The notes beneath the pieces were generated by a model. It ran no database searches, was not told where the DNA came from, and saw only the letters and a list, made by a program, of their open reading frames with translations. The position numbers and the translations under genes are program-made. 64,000 bases of DNA, taken from CAIYZT01 sp947461435. Its GTDB lineage: Bacteria; Pseudomonadota; Alphaproteobacteria; Rhodobacterales; Rhodobacteraceae. Numbering within the stretch: position 1 is the first letter of the stretch; the number at the start of each line of letters is the position of its first letter. Location of the stretch: contig OZ260083.1 in NCBI GenBank assembly GCA_965284435.1, positions 3,410,001-3,474,000 of the forward strand, read 5' to 3'. This document shows, one piece after another, positions 17,076 through 25,267 of the stretch.

Positions 17076-18596
17076 TTAAGCCCGCTTCATCAGATGCGGC
17101 AACAGCGCGCCCGACGCATGCGGTGTCACAACCACACCTGCCGCCGACAGGATCGGTTGCACGTATTGCAGCAGCGGAATGACCAGCGCGTTGTCGGCAA
17201 TGAACTTGTCCACGGCCTTCCACCCGGCAATTCGCTTGGCCTCATCCGCCTCGCCCCACAGGGGCCCGATCATCCCGATCAGATCTTCGCCATCCCACAC
17301 AGAATGGGGCGAGGGTCCGAACATGGCAAAACCGGTCGATGTGGTGGGATCGCCCACCGAATTGCCCCAGTTGTAGAACGCCGCAGGGGCCAAGGTATCG
17401 GCCGCGCGCAGCTCGTAATGCTTCGCGATCTCGTAAACCTCGATCTCCGCTTCGATGCCGACCTTGCGCCACAGCCCGACAATGGCCTGCACCATTTCGT
17501 AATCCTTGGGCTTGAACCCCTTGGTGGTCTGGATCGTGAACTTCACCGGATTATCTGGGCCAAAGCCTGACGCCGCCAAGGCCGCAATCGCCCCAGCCTC
17601 GTCATAAGGCACCGTGATCGACGCATCGTAGGCGTCATATTCGGGGGTCTGCAACGTGTCGATTTTCACGCCATATCCCGACAGCAACCGGTCGATGATC
17701 GTCTGCTTGTCAATCGCCAAGGCCGCCGCCTTGCGCACATTGGGGTCCAGCATCACATCGATGTCGTTCAGGAAGATCATCCCGATGTCCGAAATCGGGG
17801 CCGCAACGCCGTTCATGCCGCCTTTCAGGCGATCATATTCCTCATAAGGCATCTCCAGCGTGACATGCGATGCGCCGGATTCGATTTCTGCCACACGGGC
17901 GGCCGCATCGGTGACGAACTTGATGGTGACGGTCTTGAACTCGGGCGCACCGCCCCAATAGCTTTCGTTCGCCTTCAGACGCACAAAGGCATTGCGTTCG
18001 AACTTTTCCACCATGTAGGGGCCGGTGCCGATGGGGGCCGCTTCAAAGCCTTCGGCACCCACTTTTTCGAAATAGGCCTTGGGCAGCACATAGCCGGTCA
18101 GGAAATACATCCACTTGAAGATGGTGGGATCGAACTGTTTGACATCCGCCGTCACCGTATTGCCGTCCACCGCGAAATTGGCCAGCGTGCTCCAGACAAA
18201 GTTGATCGGGTTTCCCGTCGCCGGATCGGCAGCGCGCGCCAGGCTCCAGGCCACATCCTCAGCGGTAAAGGGCGATCCGTCGTGCCAGGTCACGCCCTCG
18301 CGCACGGTCATCGACACCTTGGTCCGATCCTCGTTCCAACCCCATTCGGTCAACAGGCCGGGGGCCGGTTTCAGATCGGGCTGCTGCAGAATGAACTGGT
18401 CAAAAACCGATTGATACAGGCCTTGGATCGTGGGGTTCACAGCCGAAGGGCCCGTCGTCGGATCCCAAGACGGCAAATTGACGTTATACGCGATGACCAG
18501 TTCGTCAATCGCCTGCGCCCCCAAGGGCAAACCGCTGGCCGCCAGGGCAGTGCCGGCGGCGGTCATCTTCATCACGTTGCGACGTGTCAGTTCCAT
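17076..18596 (-). CDS. ABC transporter substrate-binding protein (family 5)
   Basis: A 506-residue periplasmic solute-binding protein of the peptide/nickel/glycoside family. The N-terminus LTRRNVMKMTAAG, then a short hydrophobic stretch to GAQA, resembles a twin-arginine (Tat) signal with cleavage near residue 28. The family motif is seen as VREGVTWHDGSPFTAEDVAWS (about 97-117), and the C-terminal domain is complete. First gene of the leftward transporter operon. The CrtI-like flavoprotein gene ends 21 bases upstream of its start, so transcription may begin further up, in the 20.2-kb divergent promoter. Ligand unknown; given the flanking genes an amino-aromatic compound is possible. Confidence 0.9.
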   Translation of the reverse strand: MELTRRNVMKMTAAGTALAASGLPLGAQAIDELVIAYNVNLPSWDPTTGPSAVNPTIQGLYQSVFDQFILQQPDLKPAPGLLTEWGWNEDRTKVSMTVREGVTWHDGSPFTAEDVAWSLARAADPATGNPINFVWSTLANFAVDGNTVTADVKQFDPTIFKWMYFLTGYVLPKAYFEKVGAEGFEAAPIGTGPYMVEKFERNAFVRLKANESYWGGAPEFKTVTIKFVTDAAARVAEIESGASHVTLEMPYEEYDRLKGGMNGVAAPISDIGMIFLNDIDVMLDPNVRKAAALAIDKQTIIDRLLSGYGVKIDTLQTPEYDAYDASITVPYDEAGAIAALAASGFGPDNPVKFTIQTTKGFKPKDYEMVQAIVGLWRKVGIEAEIEVYEIAKHYELRAADTLAPAAFYNWGNSVGDPTTSTGFAMFGPSPHSVWDGEDLIGMIGPLWGEADEAKRIAGWKAVDKFIADNALVIPLLQYVQPILSAAGVVVTPHASGALLPHLMKRA

Positions 18597-18617
18597 GTCT
18601 TGTTTCCCTGTTGTTGG

Positions 18618-20186
18618 TTAGTGTCCGACAAGTTTTTTGGCCAAAAGAAAGCCCGATCCCGCCCCCGTTCCCGCGCCGGGCCACACCGCAGCCCCCGTCA
18701 GGTGAAGGTTGGCAATCGGCGTCGACCCGTCCGCATGGCCGCGGGCGGGTCGGAAAAGAAAATTCTGCGACAAATGATGGCTGCCGCACAGCTGATCCCC
18801 GCCCACAAGGTTGGGATTTTCGGCCTCGAACGCGGCGGGGCTGACAATGCAGCGGCCCAAAATCTTGGCCCGCAGACCGGGGGCATGACGCTCCAGAATA
18901 TCCAGGGCGCGCTCCGCAAACGGCTCGGCCGCGCTGGCCCAATCGGTCGCGGTGATCTCGCCCTTGGCATCGCCCTTGATCGTGCCCGGCGCCATGCGCA
19001 CCTGCACCCACAGCACATGACGGCCCTGCGGGGCGCGGCTGGCGTCAAAGGCGCTGGGTTGGCCCGCCACGATCACAGGCTCGTCCGGCAAAAGCCCGGC
19101 CATGGCCTGCTGATAGGTCCGCGCCATCTGATCAAGCGAGGGCGCAAGATGAACATAGGCAAAGGATTTGAGCGCCTCGCCTGCCGCCCAATCAGGCAAC
19201 GAATCCAGCGCCAGATGAATCATCATCGTTCCGGGTGCATGGACAAATTCGGTCATCGCCGTATCAAAAGCCGGGGCAAGGCCACCCGACAACTGCACCA
19301 GCGCGCGGGGCGACACCCCCGCAATCACCGCTCTCGCGGCCTCGATCCGGCGGCCATCGGCCAGCACAATGGCCCGCGCCCGCCCGCCCTCATGCACGAT
19401 GCGCGCAACTGGCACGCCCGTCTCCACCACGCCGCCGCGGGCCCGAATGGCGACCACCATCGCCGTGATCATCGTCTGCGCCCCGCCTTTGCCCAGCACC
19501 ATCCCAAAGGCCTGCCCCGCCATGCCTTCAAGATAAGGAAACAGCGCCCCCCCGGCGACATCGGGGGCAAAGTCCAGATGCATGCCCCAAGCGCCCAGCA
19601 TGGCCTGCACCTTCGGGCTTTCAAAGGTTTGCGTCAGAAATTGCCGCGGGCTTTGCGCCAAAAACCGCGCCAGATCCAGACTGCCCGCCAACCCCTTGGC
19701 CCGAAGCGTTTTAAACACGAAATATGCCAACGCCGAAAGCTTCATCTTGGCGCCCAAAAGTCCGAACAGGTGGGGCGCTTGCGCCCCGAACCCCTGCACC
19801 ATCGCACCCCATGTTTCGGCATCCTTGGCCGACAGGTTTGCGATGCGGTCGGTGGTTTGCGCCAGATCCGTGGACACGCCGCACCACGTGCCGTCCTCAA
19901 ACGCCGACGCAAAAGGATGGCTGACGGGAACAAACTCCAGCCCATGGCGCATCAACTCAGGCCCATAGTCCTTGAAAAAAGCTGATCCAGCGAAAAGCGA
20001 CAGGTTCATGGCCGCCCAATCATGGTGAAAACCCGGGATCGTATAGGCGCCCGTCTTCACCGCGCCGCCGGCCTGCTGTGCCCCTTCGAACACGCCAACG
20101 CGCCATCCACGCGCCGACAAATGCAGCGCGGCTGCCAACGTGTTATGGCCCGCCCCAATCAGAACTGCATCAAAGCCGTCTGCCAT
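18618..20186 (-). CDS. CrtI-like FAD-dependent oxidoreductase (paralogue 1)
   Basis: A 522-residue flavoprotein of the phytoene-desaturase/amine-oxidase superfamily (COG1233). The N-terminal FAD motif is VLIGAGHNTLAAALHLSARG and the C-terminal FAD-binding block is LHLTGAAVWPGAGTGAGSG. There are no carotenoid genes nearby, so carotenoid desaturation is unlikely; such COG1233 proteins are frequent in catabolic operons with unassigned oxidative roles. It is divergent from the isatin-hydrolase-like gene across a 110-base regulatory gap, and a paralogue lies on the other side of that gene. Family is firm, reaction unknown. Confidence 0.82.
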   Translation of the reverse strand: MADGFDAVLIGAGHNTLAAALHLSARGWRVGVFEGAQQAGGAVKTGAYTIPGFHHDWAAMNLSLFAGSAFFKDYGPELMRHGLEFVPVSHPFASAFEDGTWCGVSTDLAQTTDRIANLSAKDAETWGAMVQGFGAQAPHLFGLLGAKMKLSALAYFVFKTLRAKGLAGSLDLARFLAQSPRQFLTQTFESPKVQAMLGAWGMHLDFAPDVAGGALFPYLEGMAGQAFGMVLGKGGAQTMITAMVVAIRARGGVVETGVPVARIVHEGGRARAIVLADGRRIEAARAVIAGVSPRALVQLSGGLAPAFDTAMTEFVHAPGTMMIHLALDSLPDWAAGEALKSFAYVHLAPSLDQMARTYQQAMAGLLPDEPVIVAGQPSAFDASRAPQGRHVLWVQVRMAPGTIKGDAKGEITATDWASAAEPFAERALDILERHAPGLRAKILGRCIVSPAAFEAENPNLVGGDQLCGSHHLSQNFLFRPARGHADGSTPIANLHLTGAAVWPGAGTGAGSGFLLAKKLVGH

Positions 20187-20213
20187 GCCATCCGCTCCAT
20201 CCCACCGCAGGAT

Positions 20214-20229
20214 ATTTGCAAATGCATTT
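20214..20229. promoter_or_regulatory. Overlapping palindromes in divergent promoter
   Basis: ATTTGCAAAT (20214-20223) and AAATGCATTT (20220-20229) are two perfect 10-bp palindromes sharing four bases, in the AT-rich part of the gap between the divergent flavoprotein and isatin-hydrolase-like genes. A MarR-type regulator is encoded three genes downstream and is the obvious candidate to bind here. The structure is visible; the role is inferred. Confidence 0.4.
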
Positions 20230-20296
20230 AATTCTGTCTAGTGTGATTCCATCAAAAGGGTCGGCCAGAACGGCCACATTCAGCAAGGAGATGGCG

Positions 20297-21088
20297 ATGA
20301 CATCAGCAAGTGTACTCAGCAGCCTCGCGGGCCTGATGGCCTCTGGCGGGATCGAAGTGGTGGATTGCACAGGCGTGCTCGGGCCGGAAACGCCCTTGCT
20401 GAAACTGCCCCCGGATTTCGCCAAAGACACGCCCGCAATCGAAATTCACCGCATCTCGGAATATGATCAGGACGGCCCCTTCTGGGCATGGAACTGGCTG
20501 AAGGTGGGCGAGCATTCCGGCACCCATTTCGATGCGCCGCACCATTGGATCACGGGCAAGGACTACGCCGACGGCTACACCGATACGCTGCCCGTCCAGC
20601 GCCTTGTGGCCCCTGTCAACGTGCTGGATTTTGCCCGCGAATGCGCGGCAAACCCCGATTTTCTGCTGACCATTCAGCATGTGCAGGATTGGGAAGCCAA
20701 GAATGGCCCCATCAATGCCGGCGAATGGGTGGTCCTTCGCTCTGATTGGGATCAGCGCGCGCATGATGAAAACCTGTTTCTCAATGCCGACGAGACGGGC
20801 CCCCACACCCCCGGGCCGACCGCCGAGGTGATCGAATACCTTTTGGCAAAGGGCATTGTGGGTTGGGGCAGCCAATGCATCGGCACCGATGCAGGCCAAG
20901 CCGGCGGCATGACACCGCCCTTCCCGGCCCACAACCTGCTGCACAAGAACAACTGCTACGGTCTGGCCAGCCTTGCCAATCTTGACAAGCTGCCCGCCAA
21001 AGGCGCGATCCTGATTGCCGCGCCGTTGAAGATCAAGAAGGGCACCGGCTCGCCTATCCGCGCCTTGGCCCTTGTTCCGCGGGATTAA
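20297..21088 (+). CDS. Isatin hydrolase-like metal-dependent hydrolase (cyclase family)
   Basis: A 263-residue hydrolase of the PF04199 cyclase family, whose known activities are isatin to isatinate and N-formylkynurenine to kynurenine. The metal motif HSGTHFDAPHH gives His73, His77, Asp79 and catalytic His83. Ser225 falls at the same number I recall for the gating serine of the Labrenzia isatin hydrolase, and the GPFWAWNW segment and overall length also agree with my memory of that enzyme. AAGGAG sits six bases before the ATG at 20297; the ATG at 20291 abuts it and is less likely. The neighbouring oxidoreductase and 2-aminobenzoyl-CoA genes support an isatin route; kynurenine formamidase is the main alternative. 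Confidence 0.72.
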   Translation: MTSASVLSSLAGLMASGGIEVVDCTGVLGPETPLLKLPPDFAKDTPAIEIHRISEYDQDGPFWAWNWLKVGEHSGTHFDAPHHWITGKDYADGYTDTLPVQRLVAPVNVLDFARECAANPDFLLTIQHVQDWEAKNGPINAGEWVVLRSDWDQRAHDENLFLNADETGPHTPGPTAEVIEYLLAKGIVGWGSQCIGTDAGQAGGMTPPFPAHNLLHKNNCYGLASLANLDKLPAKGAILIAAPLKIKKGTGSPIRALALVPRD

Positions 21089-21091
21089 GGC

Positions 21092-22651
21092 ATGGCCGAT
21101 CACATTATCATCGGATCGGGGATCAATGGCCTTGTGGCCGCCGCGATGCTGTCGCTCAAGGGGCGCAGCGTTGTGGTACTCGAGCGGGAGACAGCCTTGG
21201 GGGGCTGTCTGCGCTCGGACGAGATTACCCTGCCCGGCTTTACCCATGATGTGATGGCCGCCACCTTTGTCTTGTTCATGACCTCGCCCGCCGGGGCGGC
21301 CCTTGGGCCGCATCTGGCGCGGCACGGGTTTGATTATTGCCATTCGCCCCACCCAACGGCCGTCTTGCGCCCCGATGGCTCGGCGCTGGTGTTGTCGATG
21401 GATCAGGCCCGCAATATTGCGGCCTTCAACGCCCTTACCCCCGGCGACGGCGATCAACACGCCCGCGATGTCGGCGCCATCGCCTCCGACGCGCCCTTTC
21501 TGTTTTCGCTTCTGGGCGGCGCTTTGTGGTCTTGGCCGACCGCCAAACTGCTTTTTGGGCAGGTGCGCAAACGCGGGCTGCGCGGATTGGCGGGCTGGAT
21601 GGGTTCGGCCTTGGCGCCGGCCCGCGGCTGGCTGGAAGGCCAGTACCAAAGCCCCCTCGTTCAGGCGCTTTGGGCACCTTGGGTATTGCACTGCGGCCTG
21701 ACGCCCGAAAGCACCTATTCGGCGCAAATGGGCAAGGTCATTGCCTTCGCTCTCGAAGCGGCTGGCGCCCCGATCGCCAAAGGCGGCTCTGGCGCGATCG
21801 TGCGCGCTTTCACCTCCTTGATTGAACAGAACGGCGGCACCCTGCGCACCGGGGCTGACGTGTCCGAGATTACCGCGAAAGAAGGAAAGGTCACCGGCGT
21901 GCGCCTGACCTCGGGCGAGCAGATCGACAGCCCCTCGGTTCTGGCTTCCGTCGCCCCAAATCAGCTTTACAGCCGTCTTTTGGCCAAGGTGAACCTGCCG
22001 CAGGATAGCGCAGCGGCGCAGCAGTTCCGCCACGGCCGCGGGAATTTTCAACTGCACTATGCTTTGGACAAGCCCCCGGAATGGCTGACCGCCGGACTTG
22101 ACGATGTTGCGCTGATCCACCTGTCAGACGGCATCGATGCCGTATCAAAATCGGCAAACGAGGCCGAGCGTGGTCTGTTTCCTGCCACGCCCACGATCTG
22201 CGTGGGCCAACCGCACCGGCTTGATCCCACCCGCTGCCCCCCGGGCAAGGCGATCTTGTGGCTGCAAATCCCCGATGCACCGACCCGCATCAAGGGCGAC
22301 GCCGCCGGCCAGATCCCCGGCACCACATGGGACACCCCCACGCGTGAGGCTTTTGCCGACCGCATCGAAAGCCTTCTGTCGCGCCACATCAAGGATTTTG
22401 CGGCGATCAAACTGGCCCGCCGCGCCTATTCCCCCGCCGATCTTGAGGCGATGAACGTCAATCTTGTGGGCGGCGATCCTTATGGCGGGGCCTGCGGTCT
22501 GGATCAGTTCTTCCTCTTCCGCCCCTTCGCCCATTCCACCAACGGCACCAGTGCCCTGCGCGGGCTGATGCACATCGGCGCTTCCACGCACCCCGGTCCG
22601 GGGCTGGGCGGCGGGTCGGGGTATAACGCGGCAAAAAGGTTGGGGGCATGA
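21092..22651 (+). CDS. CrtI-like FAD-dependent oxidoreductase (paralogue 2)
   Basis: A 519-residue COG1233 flavoprotein starting with the FAD motif IIGSGINGLVAAAMLSLKGR and ending with MHIGASTHPGPGLGGGSGYN. Similar in length and layout to the protein encoded at 18618-20186, and the two enclose the isatin-hydrolase-like gene. It lies 3 bases downstream of that gene and overlaps the MarR gene by 4 bases, so it belongs to the rightward operon. The pair may be subunits or successive oxidases or desaturases acting on an indolic precursor; that is speculation. No membrane helix is evident. Confidence 0.82.
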   Translation: MADHIIIGSGINGLVAAAMLSLKGRSVVVLERETALGGCLRSDEITLPGFTHDVMAATFVLFMTSPAGAALGPHLARHGFDYCHSPHPTAVLRPDGSALVLSMDQARNIAAFNALTPGDGDQHARDVGAIASDAPFLFSLLGGALWSWPTAKLLFGQVRKRGLRGLAGWMGSALAPARGWLEGQYQSPLVQALWAPWVLHCGLTPESTYSAQMGKVIAFALEAAGAPIAKGGSGAIVRAFTSLIEQNGGTLRTGADVSEITAKEGKVTGVRLTSGEQIDSPSVLASVAPNQLYSRLLAKVNLPQDSAAAQQFRHGRGNFQLHYALDKPPEWLTAGLDDVALIHLSDGIDAVSKSANEAERGLFPATPTICVGQPHRLDPTRCPPGKAILWLQIPDAPTRIKGDAAGQIPGTTWDTPTREAFADRIESLLSRHIKDFAAIKLARRAYSPADLEAMNVNLVGGDPYGGACGLDQFFLFRPFAHSTNGTSALRGLMHIGASTHPGPGLGGGSGYNAAKRLGA

Positions 22652-23118
22652 CAGACGAAACACCCCAGTCTCCACGTCTGGCTGACCTTGGCCTGACCAA
22701 TTTCGCGCCCTATCTGATGAACCGCATCATGGGGCGCTACAACGCATCCCTGCGCGACGAGATGGCCGATCTTGGCCTGACCACGCCCAAAATGCGGGCC
22801 TTGGCGGTTCTGTCCGTGCAAGATGGCCCCTTGATCCGCGAATTGGCCGTCTACACCGTCACCGAACAATCCACCCTGTCGCGCGCGCTTGATCAATTGA
22901 CCACCGAAGGCCTGATCCGGCGCGAGGCAGATCCAGACGACAGCCGCGCAACGCGCCTGTTCATCACCCCTGCCGGCCGCGCGGCTTTCGATTCGCTGTG
23001 GCCCCACATGGCAACCGCCCAATCACGCATGTTTCGCGGAATCTCCGATCACGAACGCGCCGCCTTTGTCGGCACCTTGCAAAAGATGCTGACCAACATC
23101 CGAAAACACGAGATTTGA
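22648..23118 (+). CDS. MarR-family transcriptional regulator (1)
   Basis: A 156-residue winged-helix regulator. The helix-turn-helix and wing lie in IRELAVYTVTEQSTLSRALDQLTTEGLIRREADPDDSR (split here for reading: IRELAVYTVTEQSTL, SRALDQLTTEGLI, RREADPDDSR), about 65-105. MarR proteins of catabolic operons usually bind small aromatic acids or aryl-CoA thioesters and repress their own operon. Overlaps the flavoprotein gene by 4 bases and is followed after 1 base by the large oxidoreductase subunit gene, so it is embedded in the operon it probably controls. Confidence 0.88.
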   Translation: MTDETPQSPRLADLGLTNFAPYLMNRIMGRYNASLRDEMADLGLTTPKMRALAVLSVQDGPLIRELAVYTVTEQSTLSRALDQLTTEGLIRREADPDDSRATRLFITPAGRAAFDSLWPHMATAQSRMFRGISDHERAAFVGTLQKMLTNIRKHEI

Positions 23119-23119
23119 T

Positions 23120-25267
23120 ATGGCAGAACGCAGTTTCAAGGCCGAGGTCGAGCATCTGAGGCTTGGCGCGGGCGACACTTTCACCGGCGAAGGGATCTTG
23201 GCGATCACCAAGGCGCTTTTGGAATCCGGGGTGGGCTATGTCGGCGGCTATCAGGGCGCACCGATCTCGCATCTGATGGATGTTCTGGCAGACGCCGAAG
23301 ATCTTCTGTCAGAACTGGGTGTCCGATTTGAGGCCAACGCCAACGAAGCCGCCGCCGCCGCCATGCTGGCGGCCTCAGTCCACTATCCCATTCGCGGGGC
23401 CGTCACTTTCAAGGGTCCGGTCGGTGTGAACGTCGCCTCGGATGCCTTGGCCAATCTGTCCTCCTCGGGGGTGACAGGCGGCGCGCTGATCATCGTGGGC
23501 GAAGATTATGGCGAAGGCTCCTCGATCATGCAGGAGCGGACCCAGCCCTTCGCCATGAAATCGCAATTCTGGCTGCTTGATCCGCGCCCCAATCTACCCT
23601 CGATCGTCAAGGCGGTGTCTGACGGCTTTGATCTGTCCGAAGCGTCCAATACGCCCGTGATGCTGATGGTGCGCATCCGCTCGTGCCATGTGACGGGCAG
23701 TTTTGAATGCCGCGACAACCAGCGGCCGCGCGAAACCGTGCGCGAGGCCCTGTCCAATCCCCGGTCAGATTTTGCCCGCGTTGTCTTGCCGCCGATGTCC
23801 TACGTGCATGAACAAGACAAGATCAAGAACCGCTGGCCCGCCGCCGAAAAGTTAATCCTTGACCGTCAGTTGAACGAAATCTTCGGTCCCCGCGACGCCG
23901 CCCTTGGAATTGTGGTGCAAGGCGGCATGTACAACGGCGTGATCCGTGCCCTGCAGCGTCTGGGCCTTGCCGATCTTTATGGGCAAACAGCCGTGCCCAT
24001 CTATGTTCTCAATGTCACCTATCCGCTGATTTCATCCGAATTTCTGGCATTTTGCGCGGGCAAGGACCACGTGCTTGTCGTCGAAGAGGGGCAGCCTGAA
24101 CTGATCGAAACGCAGTTTGGATCTTTCTTGTACCGGGCCGAATCCACCGTGAAACTGCATGGCAAGGGCCTGTTCCCGCAAGCGGGCGAATACACCGGCG
24201 CCGTCATGCTTCAAGCGGTCGAAGGGTTTATCCGCAAGGCCGCCCCCGGTCTGCTGGCGGCCACCGTCCGCGCCCCGAACGCCGACAAACCCCAGATCCC
24301 CGACCTGACCAAAACCGTCCCCATCCGCCCGCCGGGGTTTTGCACCGGCTGCCCCGAACGGCCCATTTTCGCCGCCATGAAACTGGTCGAAAAGGAATTG
24401 GGCAAACACCAGATCGCCGCTGACATCGGCTGCCATCTGTTCGCCTCCCTGCCCCCGTTTGAAATCGGCGGCGCCACCATGGGTTATGGCCTTGGTCCCG
24501 CCGCCAACGGCGCCTTTGACGGCGGAGGAGAGCGCCGCCCCATCTCGATCATCGGTGATGGCGGGTTCTGGCACAACGGGCTGTCGTCCTCCTTTACCAA
24601 CATGTCGTTCAACAAATCCGACGGTGTGGCCATCGTGGTCGACAACTACTATTCGGCGGCCACAGGCGGCCAAGATGTGATGTCCTCGCGCGCGGACAAT
24701 GCCACCAAACGTACCAAGAACCCCATCGCCAAGGCCTTGAACGGCGTCGGAATCGATTGGGTCCGGCAGGTGAACCGCACCTATGATGTCGCCCGGATGC
24801 GCAATGTGATCCGCGAGGCGTTGACCACCGATGCACCGGGTCCCAAGGTCATCATCGCCTCATCCGAATGCATGTTGAACAAGCAGCGCCGCGAAAAACC
24901 GCTGGTGCAAAAAGCGATCAAAGAGGGGCGCCGCGTGGATATCCCCCGGTTTGGCGTCGATGCCGAAATCTGCACGGGCGATCATGCCTGCATTCGCTTG
25001 TCGGGATGCCCGTCCTTGTCGCTCAAAAAGCTCGACGATCCCCTGCGCGATGATCCCGTCGCCAGCATCGACCAATCCTGCGTGGGCTGCGGCAATTGCG
25101 GCGAAGTTTCCGAAGCGGCAATCTTGTGCCCCTCGTTCTACCGCGCCGATGTGGTGCACAATCCCGGACGGATCGAAAAGGTCTGGTCGTCGCTGCGCGC
25201 GCGCTTCATCGATTGGCTGATCGCCCGCCGCGCCGCCCATCGTCTGGATTTCGAGGCCGCCCCATGA
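23120..25267 (+). CDS. 2-oxoacid:ferredoxin oxidoreductase, fused alpha/TPP/ferredoxin subunit (IorA-like)
   Basis: A 715-residue protein arranged like indolepyruvate:ferredoxin oxidoreductase IorA: a pyrimidine-binding half (about 20-370), a TPP-binding half with FCTGCPERP (about 408) and GDGGFWHNG (about 477), and a C-terminal cysteine-rich part (about 615-670) with a CVGCGNC cluster motif plus a sparser first motif (CTGDHAC). Such enzymes oxidatively decarboxylate an aryl 2-oxoacid with CoA to an acyl-CoA. The neighbours suggest isatinate (2-aminophenylglyoxylate) to 2-aminobenzoyl-CoA, by analogy with phenylglyoxylate oxidoreductase; indolepyruvate to indoleacetyl-CoA is the alternative. 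Overlaps the beta-subunit gene by 4 bases. Confidence 0.82.
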   Translation: MAERSFKAEVEHLRLGAGDTFTGEGILAITKALLESGVGYVGGYQGAPISHLMDVLADAEDLLSELGVRFEANANEAAAAAMLAASVHYPIRGAVTFKGPVGVNVASDALANLSSSGVTGGALIIVGEDYGEGSSIMQERTQPFAMKSQFWLLDPRPNLPSIVKAVSDGFDLSEASNTPVMLMVRIRSCHVTGSFECRDNQRPRETVREALSNPRSDFARVVLPPMSYVHEQDKIKNRWPAAEKLILDRQLNEIFGPRDAALGIVVQGGMYNGVIRALQRLGLADLYGQTAVPIYVLNVTYPLISSEFLAFCAGKDHVLVVEEGQPELIETQFGSFLYRAESTVKLHGKGLFPQAGEYTGAVMLQAVEGFIRKAAPGLLAATVRAPNADKPQIPDLTKTVPIRPPGFCTGCPERPIFAAMKLVEKELGKHQIAADIGCHLFASLPPFEIGGATMGYGLGPAANGAFDGGGERRPISIIGDGGFWHNGLSSSFTNMSFNKSDGVAIVVDNYYSAATGGQDVMSSRADNATKRTKNPIAKALNGVGIDWVRQVNRTYDVARMRNVIREALTTDAPGPKVIIASSECMLNKQRREKPLVQKAIKEGRRVDIPRFGVDAEICTGDHACIRLSGCPSLSLKKLDDPLRDDPVASIDQSCVGCGNCGEVSEAAILCPSFYRADVVHNPGRIEKVWSSLRARFIDWLIARRAAHRLDFEAAP

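Noticed and set aside
17865..19985. A 706-codon open frame on the plus strand
   Set aside because: It lies antisense to the binding protein and CrtI-like genes, is rich in Arg, His and Gln, and has no family motifs; a by-product of high GC on the opposite strand.
20303..22120. A 605-codon open frame on the minus strand
   Set aside because: Antisense to the isatin-hydrolase-like and flavoprotein genes, both of which have clear motifs; no coding signature of its own.
18618..22651. Carotenoid biosynthesis genes
   Set aside because: The two flavoproteins look like CrtI relatives, but no crtB, crtE or other carotenoid gene is present and the neighbours are aromatic catabolic genes.
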